Assembly: GCA_012034055.1 (NCBI GenBank)
Contig: JAAUSG010000020.1
Location: 1 to 38,833 of the forward strand
From: Leptolyngbyaceae cyanobacterium RU_5_1
Lineage (GTDB): Bacteria > Cyanobacteriota > Cyanobacteriia > Leptolyngbyales > Leptolyngbyaceae
Direction: 5' to 3'
DNA: 38,833 bases
Part shown: piece after piece, positions 18,472 to 28,898 of the stretch
Position numbering within the stretch: the stretch's first letter is position 1
How the letters are laid out: every line of letters starts with the position of its first letter
The notes under the pieces: model-generated
The model's input: the letters and a program-made list of their open reading frames with translations, nothing else
Told to the model about the DNA's origin: nothing
The model's database searches: none
Made by a program: the position numbers and the translations under genes

Positions 18472-20468
18472 TCACTCCTGGAAGCGTGACGTTAAACAGT
18501 AGGGGCAATCCAGCCACTCCTGCTTAAGTTCTGCGCTGCAGCTTCGGCAAGTCAGAGAACTCTTGCGTTTTGTCTTCAGTTCAGATTCCAAACCGGAGTC
18601 AGTAAAGGTTACCCGCTCAATCTCTTCTAAGGTAGTTTCTCCTCGGCTGACCAGATTCAAACTGTAGGCCAGCAGAGTTTTCATTCCCTCTTCGACCGCG
18701 ATTTCTTTAATCGTTTCAGTAGGGGCCCGCTGGCTAATTAAACTTTGAATCTGCTCACTCCCCCGCATTACCTCGTAAACACCACAGCGTCCTTTGTAGC
18801 CAACACCGTTGCACTTTGGGCAGAGTTGGCCTTTTGCTCTTGCCTCTTGAATTTCGTGAGTTTGCAAGGTGTTCGCTTTGTATAGCGTAATTTCTTCATC
18901 GCTGGAAACGAACAAACCAAAGCGGGCCAGCTCGTCTCGACTGGGAGTATAAGGAATACGGCACTCATCACAGACCTGTCGAACAAGGCGTTGAGCAATG
19001 ATCCCAATCAAGGAACCGGAGACCATGAAGGGTTCAACGCCCATTTCATCGAGTCGGGCGATCGCTCCCGCCGCATCATTCGTATGCAGCGTTGTTAAGA
19101 CAAGGTGTCCAGTCAGCGCCGCTTCAATGGCCGTCTTCGCTGTCTCTTTGTCTCGCGTCTCACCCACCAGAATCACGTCCGGGTCTTGACGCAGAAAAGC
19201 CCGTAGAATTAGCGCAAAATCCATCCCCTTTTCCCGGATCACCTGAACCTGAGTCAGCCCCTGCAGAGTGTATTCAATCGGGTCTTCTACAGTACTGATA
19301 TTGACACCAGGGTCATTCCGCTCTGCCAATGCAGAATACAGCGTGGTTGTTTTACCAGATCCTGTTGGTCCAGTGACCAGAATCAAACCAAACGGGCGTG
19401 CAACCATTTCTTGGACAATCTTTAACGTTTCTGGATCTCCAATCAGCTTGTCTAACCCAAGCTGAGTAGTGGTGTTGTCCAAGATCCGCATTACGACCTT
19501 TTCACCGTATTTACTCGGCAGCGTGCTGACCCGGAAGTCGATATTACGGTTTTCGTACCGACGACGAATTCGTCCATCCTGCGGCAGTCGGCGTTCAGCA
19601 ATATCCAACTGCGCCATGATTTTGAAGCGCGCCGTCAGGGATGGAATGATTTTTTTAGGGAATGGCTCAAACGCTTCCCGCAAAACACCATCCTTACGAT
19701 AGCGAACCCTTAAGAACTCCTCCTGGGGTTCGACATGAATATCAGACACCCCTTCCTGCAGAGCCTTAATAATGATCTTGTTAGCCAGGGCAATGACAGG
19801 GGCGCTTCCGCGTCCGCAACATCCAGATTGGTATCGGCTTCCTCCGACGCCTCTTCCAAATCTAAATACCCAAGACTTTCCAAATCGGACTGAATGTCAA
19901 CCTTCTCCTGCTGCTCAACCTGCTTTTGCCGCTCGACCTGTTCATCTAGATAAGCGGAGATGATTCGTTGAAAGTCTTCTCGAGTAATCACCAAGCGTTG
20001 CAACGCAAAGCCTTTCGGGCGTAGAACTCGATTCAGGTCGTCTTGAGCCGTTAAATTATCTGGATTCACCATCGCAATTAGGACGGATGGAGGCTCTGTG
20101 TCGCTCTTGGACAAAGGCACCAAGCTATGACGACGGCACATGTCAATTGGAACAAGTGTATCGATCAGATCGCCAACTTTATTGGTCGGAATCTGGTTGA
20201 CTTCAGGGTCAAGCGACTCGACGCCATAGAGAATTTTTAGTTCAAATAGCTGCTGCTTTTTATACTGCCTGATTAGATCTGGAGAGAGGTGTTGTCCGGT
20301 TAAAGACTCCAGAATGTCTAACAGAGGGCGGCCCGTTTTGCGACTCTCGACAAGGGACTGTTGCATCTGTTCAGTGTTGACATAGCCAGACTGAACTAGC
20401 TTATTCCCAAAAGGAGAAAAATTATTTTGGACGACAAGGGCACGGCGCTGTGAAGAGGAGTTAGTCAT
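18472..20468 (-). CDS. pilB: Type IV pilus extension ATPase PilB (one-base frameshift)
   Basis: GspE/PilB assembly ATPase, ~665 residues after repair, the normal length. The first part carries the N-terminal T2SSE_N domain (IRQYKKQQLFELKILYGVESL) and a coiled acidic linker. The second part carries SDIHVEP, Walker A GPTGSGKTTT, Walker B and a GspE-type tetra-cysteine (CDEC...CPKCNGVGYKGRCGVYE). The frame break is in the GGGG run at 19799-19802. Adding one base restores APPVIALANKIIIKALQEG. An extra C-terminal zinc ribbon (CRSC...CPYC) ends the protein. The upstream half is intact, so this is most likely a sequencing error. It is the first gene of pilB-pilT-pilC. Confidence 0.9.
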
Positions 20469-21139
20469 AGCTGGTGGAAGATGAATTCCTTGTGGAGTAG
20501 ATAGAGTATCCCAGAGCCGTCCGCTCTAACGATGCCAAGAACGCGATGAATAGAATCCAGGCACTGGGTCAAATCTCTGTGCAGGTAACAGGTGAGTAAG
20601 TAGAAATGTTAACAAGTCAGGGATTGTGTAGATTCTTCAGATAATAGCCCCTGTTGCTGTTTTCGTCAGGCTTTACGGCGATCTTTTGTGTCAGCGATCC
20701 CACGGTTCTAGACTTTCAGCTTCAAGCGTTTACGGCGATCGGTTGGGCTAACCTAGTAGTTGGTATCAAGAGTATGCGACAGCTATTTCCGGTTAGGGAT
20801 GAGTTAGGGGTGAAAGAGCAAAAGGTAACTAATGTTGGAGCAATGATCAAAAGACGGTGTAGGAAGCATGAGAAAGCATTAATACTTGGCGTGGGCGGTC
20901 AGTTGAGGAGTTAGGGAGGACGTGACAAGGAATACAGGATGGAGAGTAATTCTAGTCTAAGAGTTTTCTTAAGAAATTTTGATTAAATGAATTCAAGGCA
21001 GCTTGAGCAGAGTGGGTTGATTCAAGTTTAGGGTTTGTTATCTCTGTTGCTGCCCATTTTCTGTAGCGACTAGGATGAATCTTAGTAGATCAGTAGACGT
21101 AGATCAGTAGACAGTCTTCATTGCGATTGGAAACCCATA
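20469..21139. other. Intergenic region upstream of grpE, no gene seen
   Basis: About 670 bp between divergent pilB and grpE. The open frame at 20654-20914 has unnatural composition and no family likeness, so I leave it out. There is no CIRCE element (TTAGCACTC-N9-GAGTGCTAA). A perfect 14-bp tandem duplication (GTAGATCAGTAGAC, at 21085 and 21099) sits just before grpE. Confidence 0.5.
21085..21112. repeat. 14-bp tandem duplication in grpE leader
   Basis: GTAGATCAGTAGAC occurs twice back to back, 28 bases before the grpE start. It may be a slippage product or paired regulator sites. Nothing further can be said from sequence. Confidence 0.7.
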
Positions 21140-21886
21140 ATGATTGACGAAGAGAATCAGTTAGATGAAATGCAACCTTCGACCGTCGATTCTACAGCGA
21201 CGGGTGTGTCTTCTGAGCAGGAGGATCAGGAGGGTGTGAATCCTGCTGAAATGCATGAAAGCTTGATGGAGCCGGGCAGTTCTGATTTCGCCGACGACGC
21301 TGTAAATTCGGCTGTCTCAGATCCAGCCGTGGGTGAGGTGTTGAACGGAGTGGATTATCAAGCGAAGCCGTTAGAGATGCAGGGTGAGATTCAGGCGCTG
21401 ACGGTGCAGTTGGAAGACCGGACAAACCAGTACATGCGGATTGCGGCAGATTTTGATAATTACCGCAGGCGGACTCAACGTGAGAAGGAGGAGTTTGAGC
21501 AGCAGGTGAAATGCTCGACGATTAGCGAGTTGCTGCCGGTTGTTGATAATTTTGAGCGGGCGCGATCGCACATTAAGCCTCAAACTGAGCAAGAGACGGC
21601 CATCCATAAAAGCTACCAGAGTGTTTATAAGCAACTAGTGGATTGCCTGAAGCGGATTGGAGTGTCTCCAATGCGGTCTGAAGGGAAGGAGTTTGACCCC
21701 AATTTACATGAAGCCGTGATGCGGCAACCCACGGATGAGTATGCAGAAGGAACGGTAATCGAAGAGTTGCAGCGCGGTTATATGCTGGGCGATCGCGTCC
21801 TCCGCCATGCGCTGGTAAAAGTTGCTGCTCAACCAGAGCCCATGATAACCTCGGAGGAAATAGACCAGGGTAATTCGGAAGGCTAA
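21140..21886 (+). CDS. grpE: Nucleotide exchange factor GrpE
   Basis: Cochaperone that releases ADP from DnaK. The 248-residue protein has a long acidic, disordered N-terminal extension (about residues 1-75), then the dimer-forming helix, and the family core [22 protein letters not shown] and VDNFERA. The C-terminal beta domain ends at [10 protein letters not shown]. This extension is longer than in E. coli and typical of cyanobacteria. It heads the grpE-dnaK-dnaJ-tusA-like-rsgA cluster, 156 bp before dnaK. Confidence 0.95.
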   Translation: MIDEENQLDEMQPSTVDSTATGVSSEQEDQEGVNPAEMHESLMEPGSSDFADDAVNSAVSDPAVGEVLNGVDYQAKPLEMQGEIQALTVQLEDRTNQYMRIAADFDNYRRRTQREKEEFEQQVKCSTISELLPVVDNFERARSHIKPQTEQETAIHKSYQSVYKQLVDCLKRIGVSPMRSEGKEFDPNLHEAVMRQPTDEYAEGTVIEELQRGYMLGDRVLRHALVKVAAQPEPMITSEEIDQGNSEG

Positions 21887-22042
21887 CTGTTTTTTTGAAC
21901 GAGCGCTGGCTTCAGAGTCTAATTTGAGAATACTTTAGAGTCAGCGGATTTTATCCCTAGATGGTAAAGCTTCTAAAACAGATGCCCCTCACCAGCTAGT
22001 TCAATCCACATTCACCGTATGTATCTTTAACTGCCACTAGTC

Positions 22043-24006
22043 ATGGGAAAAGTCATCGGGATCGACCTGGGAACGACGAATAGCTGTGTTGCGGTCTTAG
22101 AAGGTGGTCAACCTAATGTGATCCCCAGTGAAGAAGGGGGGCGAACCACGCCAAGTATGGTGGGGTTTGGCAAGGCGGGCGATCGCCTCGTTGGTCAGCT
22201 TGCCAAACGACAGGCGGTCACCAACGCTGAAAATACCATCTTCAGTATCAAACGGTTTATTGGTCGCCGCTGGGATGATACAGAACAGGAACGATCCCGG
22301 GTTCCCTACACCTGTGTCCGAGGTAAGGACAGTACGGTGGATGTCCAAATTCGAGGCAAAACCTACACCCCTCAAGAGATCTCGGCAATGATTCTGCAGA
22401 AGCTGAAGCAGGATGCTGAGAGCCATCTGGGTGAGGCTGTCACGCAAGTGGTGATTACGGTTCCTGCCTACTTCAGCGATGCCCAGCGGCAGGCCACGAA
22501 GGACGCGGGTACGATTGCCGGACTTGAAGTGTTGCGGATTATTAACGAGCCAACTGCCGCTGCCCTTGCCTATGGAATGGACAAACAGGATCAGGATCAG
22601 TGCATCCTGGTATTTGATTTAGGAGGCGGAACGTTTGATGTATCCATTCTCCAAATGGGAGATGGGGTGTTTGAGGTGAAGGCAACCTCCGGAAACAACC
22701 ATTTAGGGGGAGATGATTTCGATGAAGTCATTGTTCGCTGGATGATTGCCAGCTTCACAGCCCAGGAAGGAATTGACCTCTCCATCGATAATATGGCACT
22801 CCAACGGTTACGGGAGGCGGCTGAGAAAGCGAAGATTGAGCTGTCTAGCACGATCGCAACCTCCGTCAACTTGCCCTTCATCACAGCTGATGCGACGGGA
22901 CCAAAGCACCTGGAGATGGAGCTAACCCGCGCCAAGTTTGAAGAGTTGGCCAGCCACCTGGTTGAAATGACGATTGAGCCAACCGCTCAAGCGCTCAAGG
23001 ATGCCAAGCTGACCATTGATGACATCGATCGCATTCTGCTGGTCGGTGGCTCCACTCGGATTCCAGCCGTGCAAGAGGCGATTCGCAAGCACTTCGGTGG
23101 CAAATCTGCGGATCGCTCAGTCAATCCAGATGAGGCCGTTGCGTTGGGAGCTGCGATTCAAGCGGGCGTCTTGGGGGGTGAAGTCAAGGATTTGTTGCTG
23201 CTCGACGTGACGCCTCTCTCGCTTGGGATTGAAACTCTAGGTGAGGTATTTACCAAGATTATTGAACGCAATACAACCATCCCAACCAGCAAAACTCAGG
23301 TCTTCTCAACCGCTACGGATGGTCAGACATCCGTGGAGATTCATGCCCTCCAGGGTGAGCGGGCCATGGCAAAAGACAACAAGAGCCTGGGCAAGTTCCA
23401 ACTGACCGGAATTCCTCCCGCACCCAGAGGGGTTCCTCAAATTGAAGTCGCATTTGACATTGATGCAAATGGCATTCTTAAAGTTGCTGCTCGTGATAAA
23501 GGAACAGGACGCGAACAGAGTATTTCAATTACCAATACGGGCGGTTTGAGTACCGCTGAAATTGAGCGGATGCGCCAGGAGGCTGAAGTCTTTTCTGAGG
23601 AAGATAAGAATCGTAAGCAACTGGTTGAGTTGAAGAACCAGGCAGAGGGTTTGTTCTATACCTATGAAACAACCCTGCGGGATACGAGTGAGCTGATTGG
23701 TGAGGAGTTGAAGGCCCAGGGAGCTGAGCGAGTTGCTGAGTTGAAGGCGCGATCGCGAATCCAGCCACAACCGGTGATGAGATGAAGCAGAAGCTCGATG
23801 CACTTCAGCAAACTCTGTTGGAAATTGGCGCATCAGTCTACCAACGTGACGGTGACAGTGAATTTGCATATACGAGCGTTGGAGATGCTAGTACTGACGA
23901 AGATGCAACGGTTGCGTACGATTCGGGGGCGCGGTCAAATTTCAGCGATGACAGTAATCTTCAACCTGGTGAAACGATCAGAGCAGATTACGAACCTGTA
24001 GATTAG
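22043..24006 (+). CDS. dnaK: Hsp70 chaperone DnaK (one-base frameshift near C-terminus)
   Basis: ATP-dependent folding chaperone, ~654 residues after repair. The ATPase domain has [17 protein letters not shown] at the N-terminus, [13 protein letters not shown], and the phosphate loop [11 protein letters not shown]. The substrate-binding domain has [16 protein letters not shown]. The frame breaks at 23749, where GCGCG should read GCGGCG. The repaired join is [21 protein letters not shown]. The remainder ends in an acidic tail ([16 protein letters not shown]) instead of the EEVD-like end. Cyanobacteria have several dnaK paralogues and I do not assign a number. Losing this gene would be unlikely, so a consensus error is favoured. 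Confidence 0.93.
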
Positions 24007-24145
24007 TTAAGGTATAAGGTATGGGAAGTAGGTGTGGATGCGGGGTCGCTGATAGCGGGTAGCCGGTCAACGTCCCAGCTCGATTCCCTGGACCCGAACC
24101 CTTGAATCAAAAAACCAATTCCTTTACCCTCTTAAGCAACGTGCT

Positions 24146-25284
24146 ATGGCTGGTGATTATTACGACATCCTCGGTGTTTCTCGCGACGCAGACAAGGAGG
24201 ATATTAAGCATGCCTACCGTCGCTTAGCCCGCAAATATCACCCCGATGTGAATAAAGAATCAGGAGCCGAAGAACGCTTCAAGGAGATCAATCGGGCCTA
24301 CGAAGTGCTTTCGGAACCCGAACTGCGTGCCCGCTACGATCGCTTCGGAGAAGCAGGGGTCAGCTCTGGCGCGGCAGCGGGGGCTGGAGGCTTTCAGGAC
24401 TTTAGTGATTTTGGAGGTTTTGCGGCAGACATCTTTGAAAGCATTTTCAGTGGCTTTGGAGGGGTGGGACCTCAGACTGTGCGCAGGCGGGGGCCCACTA
24501 AAGCGAAGATCGTCGTCTGGATCTAAAGCTGGACTTCCGAGAAGCGGTGTTTGGCGGCGAGAAAGAAATTCGCATCAGTCATTTGGAGAACTGCGCAACG
24601 TGTAATGGTACTGGCGCAAGGCCTGGAACTCGTCCGCGCACTTGCTCGACCTGTAATGGAGCAGGACAGGTTCGCCGAGCGGCTCGCACCCCTTTTGGCA
24701 GCTTTACACAAGTGTCGGTTTGCCCAACCTGTGATGGTGAGGGGCAAGTGATTGAGGAGAAGTGCGAAACCTGTGCGGGTCGGGGGGAACGGTTGGTCAC
24801 AAAGACCGTCAAGATTTCGATCCCAGCCGGGGTGGATGATGGTAGACGGTTGCGGGTTGCGGGACATGGCGATGGTGGACGGCGGGGGGGACCTCCCGGT
24901 GATCTATACGTTTTCATTACCGTCGATAAAGACCCTGAGTTCCAGCGCGAAGGCATCAATATTATTTCGGAATTAAAGATTAGCTACATCCAGGCAATTT
25001 TAAGCTCTCGGGTTGAAGTGAATACGGTGGACGACAAGCCGCAAGAATTGCTAATCCCAGCGGGAACTCAACCGGGTACGGTGTTGAAACTGGAAGGAAA
25101 GGGAGTTCCACGACTAGAGAATCCAGCGAACCGAGGCGATCATCTAATTATTGTGATGGTGGATGTGCCAACCAAGATTTCGCCTGAAGAGCGGGAGCTG
25201 TTGGAGAAGATTGCCAAAATTCGCGGCGATCGCATTGAGAAGGGCGGTATTGAGGGATTCTTTGGCAAGGTGTTTGGCGCATGA
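24146..25284 (+). CDS. dnaJ: Hsp40 cochaperone DnaJ, type I (one-base frameshift)
   Basis: Stimulates DnaK ATPase and presents clients. About 379 residues after repair. The J domain (1-70) has YHPDVNKES, including HPD. A Gly/Phe-rich linker follows, then a full zinc centre with four CxxCxGxG repeats ([32 protein letters not shown]), then two client-binding domains. The frame breaks at 24503, where AAAGCG should be AAAGGCG. The repaired join is [20 protein letters not shown]. The stop overlaps the next start (ATGA). Confidence 0.92.
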
Positions 25285-25549
25285 GCGATTCGACTCAACT
25301 GAAAACACCAGATGCTCAGATGGACTTGCGCGGCACTCCCTGTCCTGTCAATTTGTCCGGACAAAGCTCCGCCTTGAGCAAATGCCTCCTGGCGCGGTGT
25401 TAGAGGTCTGGTTAGATGCTGGTGAACCCATCGAGCAGGTTCCCGATAGCCTGGCGATGGCAGGTTACCCGATTGAATATCTTGAAGAACGAGCAGGTTT
25501 TTTTGTTCTGAAAGTTCGGCGTCCCGCTGTACAACATTCTGAGTGTTGA
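25281..25549 (+). CDS. TusA-family sulfurtransferase-like protein (one-base frameshift)
   Basis: About 89 residues after repair. The TusA-like fold is shown by [19 protein letters not shown], with the predicted active Cys at residue 21. The usual CPxP motif reads CPVN. The remaining core includes [21 protein letters not shown]. The TTT run at 25352-25354 should be TTTT. The start overlaps the dnaJ stop (ATGA) and the stop abuts the rsgA start, so translation is probably coupled. Such proteins usually pass persulfide sulfur to tRNA or cofactors. The link with chaperones is conserved in cyanobacteria, but its meaning is unclear. Confidence 0.8.
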
Positions 25550-26744
25550 GTGATGAGTTCTGAATCACGGAATTCACTCGCAGCCGACCGCCTCCCCCCT
25601 CAGCGGCTCCTGGGAACTGTTTTGGCGACTCAAGCAAACTATTATCAAGTACAACTCGATCTTAAACAGTTAGTAGGGGGAGTAGGGGGAGTAGAGGGGA
25701 CACAAGAATGCAAAGACACAGGAAATTCCCAAGCTAAAATCCCCAATCTAAAATCTAAAATCCCGCTCCCACTTACCCTCCTCTGCACTCGTCGATCGCG
25801 CTTGAAAAAACTCGGACAGCGGGTCATGGTGGGCGATCGTGTCGAAATTGAGGAGCCGGACTGGGGCGGGGGGACGGGGAGCGATCGCGGGCGTGTTGCC
25901 GCGTCGATCTGAATTGGATCGTCCGCCGGTTGCCAATGCGGATCAAATTCTGTTGGTCTTTGCGCTGGCTGAACCTACGCTGGATCCGCATCAGCTCAGT
26001 CGCTTTTTGGTCAAAGCGGAGTCTACGGAGCTTCATGTTTGCCTGTGTCTGAGCAAAAGTGACTTGGTGACGACCAACGAACAGCAGCATTGGCGATCGC
26101 GCTTAGAAGCCTGGGGCTATCCGCCCTTGTTGATCAGTGTTTACAAATTGCTGGGATTGCCTGAACTATCGGCATACCTGAACCAGCAGATCACCGTTGT
26201 TTCCGGTCCATCGGGCGTCGGCAAATCCAGTTTGATCAATCATCTGGTGCCAGAAGCGAACCTGCGGGTTGGCGAAGTGTCTGGCAAACTGGCACGCGGA
26301 CGCCATACGACTCGTCATGTGGAGCTGTTTGAGCTGTCTAGTGGAGGACTGCTGGCAGATACGCCCGGGTTCAATCAACCGGAACTGAACTGTCCCCCGG
26401 AAGAATTAGCCCATCACTTCCCAGAGGTTCGTCAACATTTGGCGATCGCGTCTTGTCAGTTCAGCGACTGCTTGCACCGAAATGAGCCGGGCTGCGTTGT
26501 CCGGGGGGAGTGGGAGCGTTATCAGTACTATCTGGACATGCTGGAGGAGGCGATCGCCCATCAGCAAACCCTCGAAAAACTGGGCGACGCAGAGTCCAAC
26601 GTTAAACTCAAAACCAGACGCCAGGGACGCCAAGAATACGAACCCAAATTAGAGACTAAGAAGTATCGCCGTCCGTCTCGTCGTGTTCAGCAACAAGTTC
26701 TGCAAGCGTTGCAAGAAGAAGCATTGCTGGACAGTGACGACTGA
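25550..26744 (+). CDS. rsgA: Ribosome small subunit GTPase RsgA (one-base insertion)
   Basis: Circularly permuted GTPase that helps mature the 30S subunit, about 397 residues after repair. An OB-fold (about 1-120) is followed by the G4-like motif SKSD (usually NKxD), G1 GPSGVGKSS, G3 DTPG, and a C-terminal zinc finger with CQFSDCLHRNEPGC. The frame breaks in the G run at 25868-25873, where one G too many is present. Removing it gives EPDWGGGRGAIAGVLPRR. An in-frame low-complexity insertion (about residues 42-78) lies inside the OB fold. Start is GTG at 25550 or ATG at 25553. Confidence 0.9.
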
Positions 26745-26873
26745 TTGGGGAATTTTTATGCAACGTATGCATCTAAATCTACTATTAGCCGCGTAGTTAG
26801 AGTTGTTACTGACTAGACTGAATTGATCTAAGCTAAATTCACGCCCCAAAACACACCTTCTTTTGCATGCATC

Positions 26874-27464
26874 ATGCATCCTGAGCAACCTGGCAACACA
26901 GAACAATCCTTACCAAGCCAGACAGATGCAGAATTATTCCTGGCATTGAGAGCTGGACAGACGCCTGCTCTCGGTATTCTTTACGATCGCCACGCTGGAT
27001 TGGTTTATGGATTAGCCCGCAAAACTCTTGGCAATTCTCAAGAGGCGGAAGATTTGACTCAAGATATTTTTTTAATCCTTGCCAGAGGAACGTCCTACGA
27101 TCCGCGCCGGGGATCGCTGAGAACCTACCTGGCAATCTTGACGCGATCGCGTGCTCTGGATCGGCTGCGATCGCGCAGCAAAGCCCTTGAGTCAATGGGA
27201 CGATGGAGACCTGGCAGAGATCAGGAAATTGCCTCCAACTCACCTTTTGAGCAGGCGTTTCAACACGAGCAATCTAGCGAAGTCCGTACTGCCCTGGCGC
27301 AGTTGTCAGATGAACAACAACAGGTTCTCACAATGGCTTACTACGATGGGTTGAGTCAGTCAGAAATTGCCCAACAGCTAGCTATCCCCTTGGGTACAGT
27401 GAAGGCGCGATCGCGACGGGGATTGCTCAAACTCCGCCAAACCCTCTCAAATTACATTGGATAA
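26874..27464 (+). CDS. ECF-type RNA polymerase sigma factor
   Basis: A 196-residue extracytoplasmic-function sigma factor. Region 2 (about 33-100) has GILYDRHAGLVYGLARKTLGNS and DLTQDIFLILAR, which bind the -10 and core. Region 4 (about 138-190) has LSQSEIAQQLAIPLGTVKARSRRGLLKLR for the -35. The region 4 sequence is of the SigK type that pairs with RskA-like anti-sigma factors. The cognate anti-sigma gene follows after 5 bp. Its signal is unknown. Confidence 0.9.
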   Translation: MHPEQPGNTEQSLPSQTDAELFLALRAGQTPALGILYDRHAGLVYGLARKTLGNSQEAEDLTQDIFLILARGTSYDPRRGSLRTYLAILTRSRALDRLRSRSKALESMGRWRPGRDQEIASNSPFEQAFQHEQSSEVRTALAQLSDEQQQVLTMAYYDGLSQSEIAQQLAIPLGTVKARSRRGLLKLRQTLSNYIG

Positions 27465-27469
27465 TCACT

Positions 27470-28216
27470 ATGGTTCGGTCGATGCCTGCGGAACACGTAC
27501 AACTACTGATTGCCGGATATATCCTTGGCGACCTCGATCCGAATGAGATGGCAGAGTTTGAGCGTCTTTTGGCAGATAGCCCCGCGATCGCGGACGAAGT
27601 AGCCCGGATGCAAACAGCCTTGGAACTGTCCTTCGCTCCGCCCGAAGTGCAACCGCCTGCCCACCTGCGTTCAGCAATCTTGAACGCTAGTGCTCCTGAA
27701 CCAAACTCCTGGACTACTGCGCGTGCTCAAAGAAACAGAAGCCAGCGTTGGAGCAGAGCCATGAGTGCTGTCGCAGCGGTGCTCATTGTTGCACTAGCCA
27801 TTAACAATTACCGCCTCTGGCAAACGCTCCAGGCTACGCAACCAGAACCAGTAACCACCTTGACGTACTCTCTTCAAGGCACCAAAGCTGCTAACACCGC
27901 CTCGGCTACAGTCGTCGTCAACCCCAAGAGTTTGGAAGGTAACCTGAGTATCAAAAACTTGCCTCCTTTACCCTCTGGCAAGGTTTACGTCCTGTGGACG
28001 GTGATCGAGAAAGGTGCCCCCTTCACCGTAGATGCCAAGAATGCCATTTTGACGAAAGTCTTGACGGTGGACGCTCAGGGAAATGTGAATCAAACCATCA
28101 CTGTGCCGGAAGTGTATCGTGACAGCGAGTTGGTTTCAAAAATCGCGGTCACGATAGAGGACGCGGCCGCTCCTCAGCAGCATCAGGGATCGCCCGTCAT
28201 GATTACGAGTCTATGA
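27470..28216 (+). CDS. Anti-sigma factor, RskA family
   Basis: A 248-residue single-span membrane protein that should hold the upstream sigma factor inactive. A cytoplasmic zinc-less anti-sigma domain (1-75) starts with HVQLLIAGYILGDLDPNEMAEFERLL. A membrane helix lies at about 97-113 (AMSAVAAVLIVALAI). The extracytoplasmic part (120-248) is the RskA C-terminal domain (LPPLPSGKVYVLWTVIEKG). It is the second gene of the sigma operon and would be released by regulated proteolysis. The two M50 proteases in this window are possible but unproven partners. Confidence 0.88.
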   Translation: MVRSMPAEHVQLLIAGYILGDLDPNEMAEFERLLADSPAIADEVARMQTALELSFAPPEVQPPAHLRSAILNASAPEPNSWTTARAQRNRSQRWSRAMSAVAAVLIVALAINNYRLWQTLQATQPEPVTTLTYSLQGTKAANTASATVVVNPKSLEGNLSIKNLPPLPSGKVYVLWTVIEKGAPFTVDAKNAILTKVLTVDAQGNVNQTITVPEVYRDSELVSKIAVTIEDAAAPQQHQGSPVMITSL

Positions 28217-28298
28217 GGTTGTTCTGCGAACCTGAATGGGCGCTGAATTGTGATGATGCGATAATTAGGACATCCCAGACGGCAAGGACGGTGCAAGC

Positions 28299-28886
28299 AT
28301 GACCATTGCAGCTCGAAAACTGGCGTTTGAGGAATATCTGCGCTACGACGATCACACAGATACCCGCTATGAATTAGTCAATGGAGAATTGGTTGCCATG
28401 AGTTTGGGCACCGGACGGCATGGCAAGATCATCAAATTCGTGGATGACAGATTGAATCTGGCAATCCAACAATCTGGATTGGATTGGACTTCTCAACGGC
28501 TCACAGTGGGTGTGCAATCCCCACGGGGATACCGCTGGGACACCTGTCGGATTCCCGATATCACCGTACTGACGTTAGAACAATGGTCAGATATGGACGA
28601 TCGCGAAGCAGTGATATTAGCGCACCAGGCTCCACCTAAATTAGTGGTGGAGGTTGTGAGTCCTAGCACGCAAACTGACGATTACCGGGCGAAATGGGTG
28701 GAATATTCGGCGCTCGATATCGCGGAATATTGGATTGTTGATCCGCTTCAAAACACGGTGACGATCTGTGTGCTCGATCAAGGGCGCTACCAGGACACAA
28801 TCTACCAAGGGACAGAACATATCATTTCCCCTACCTTTCCAACTCTAGACCTGACCGCAGACCAAATTCTCAAGGCAGGCGCATAA
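28299..28886 (+). CDS. Uma2 family (DUF820) restriction endonuclease-like protein
   Basis: A 195-residue PD-(D/E)xK-fold protein, of which cyanobacteria have many copies. The signature residues are RIPDITVL, VVEVVSPST, and KWVEYSALDIAEYWIVDP near the end. The N-terminus (FEEYLRYDDHTDTRYELVNGELV) is typical. A nuclease role is predicted but unproved, and the biological function is unknown. It stands alone, converging with the YkvA gene. Confidence 0.88.
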   Translation: MTIAARKLAFEEYLRYDDHTDTRYELVNGELVAMSLGTGRHGKIIKFVDDRLNLAIQQSGLDWTSQRLTVGVQSPRGYRWDTCRIPDITVLTLEQWSDMDDREAVILAHQAPPKLVVEVVSPSTQTDDYRAKWVEYSALDIAEYWIVDPLQNTVTICVLDQGRYQDTIYQGTEHIISPTFPTLDLTADQILKAGA

Positions 28887-28898
28887 ATTGCAGTCTCT

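Noticed and set aside
20654-20914. Open frame of 86 codons upstream of grpE
   Set aside because: Composition and lack of any motif look random, and there is no ribosome-binding site. I treat the stretch as intergenic.
20469-21139. CIRCE heat-shock element upstream of grpE
   Set aside because: The inverted repeat TTAGCACTC-N9-GAGTGCTAA is not present.
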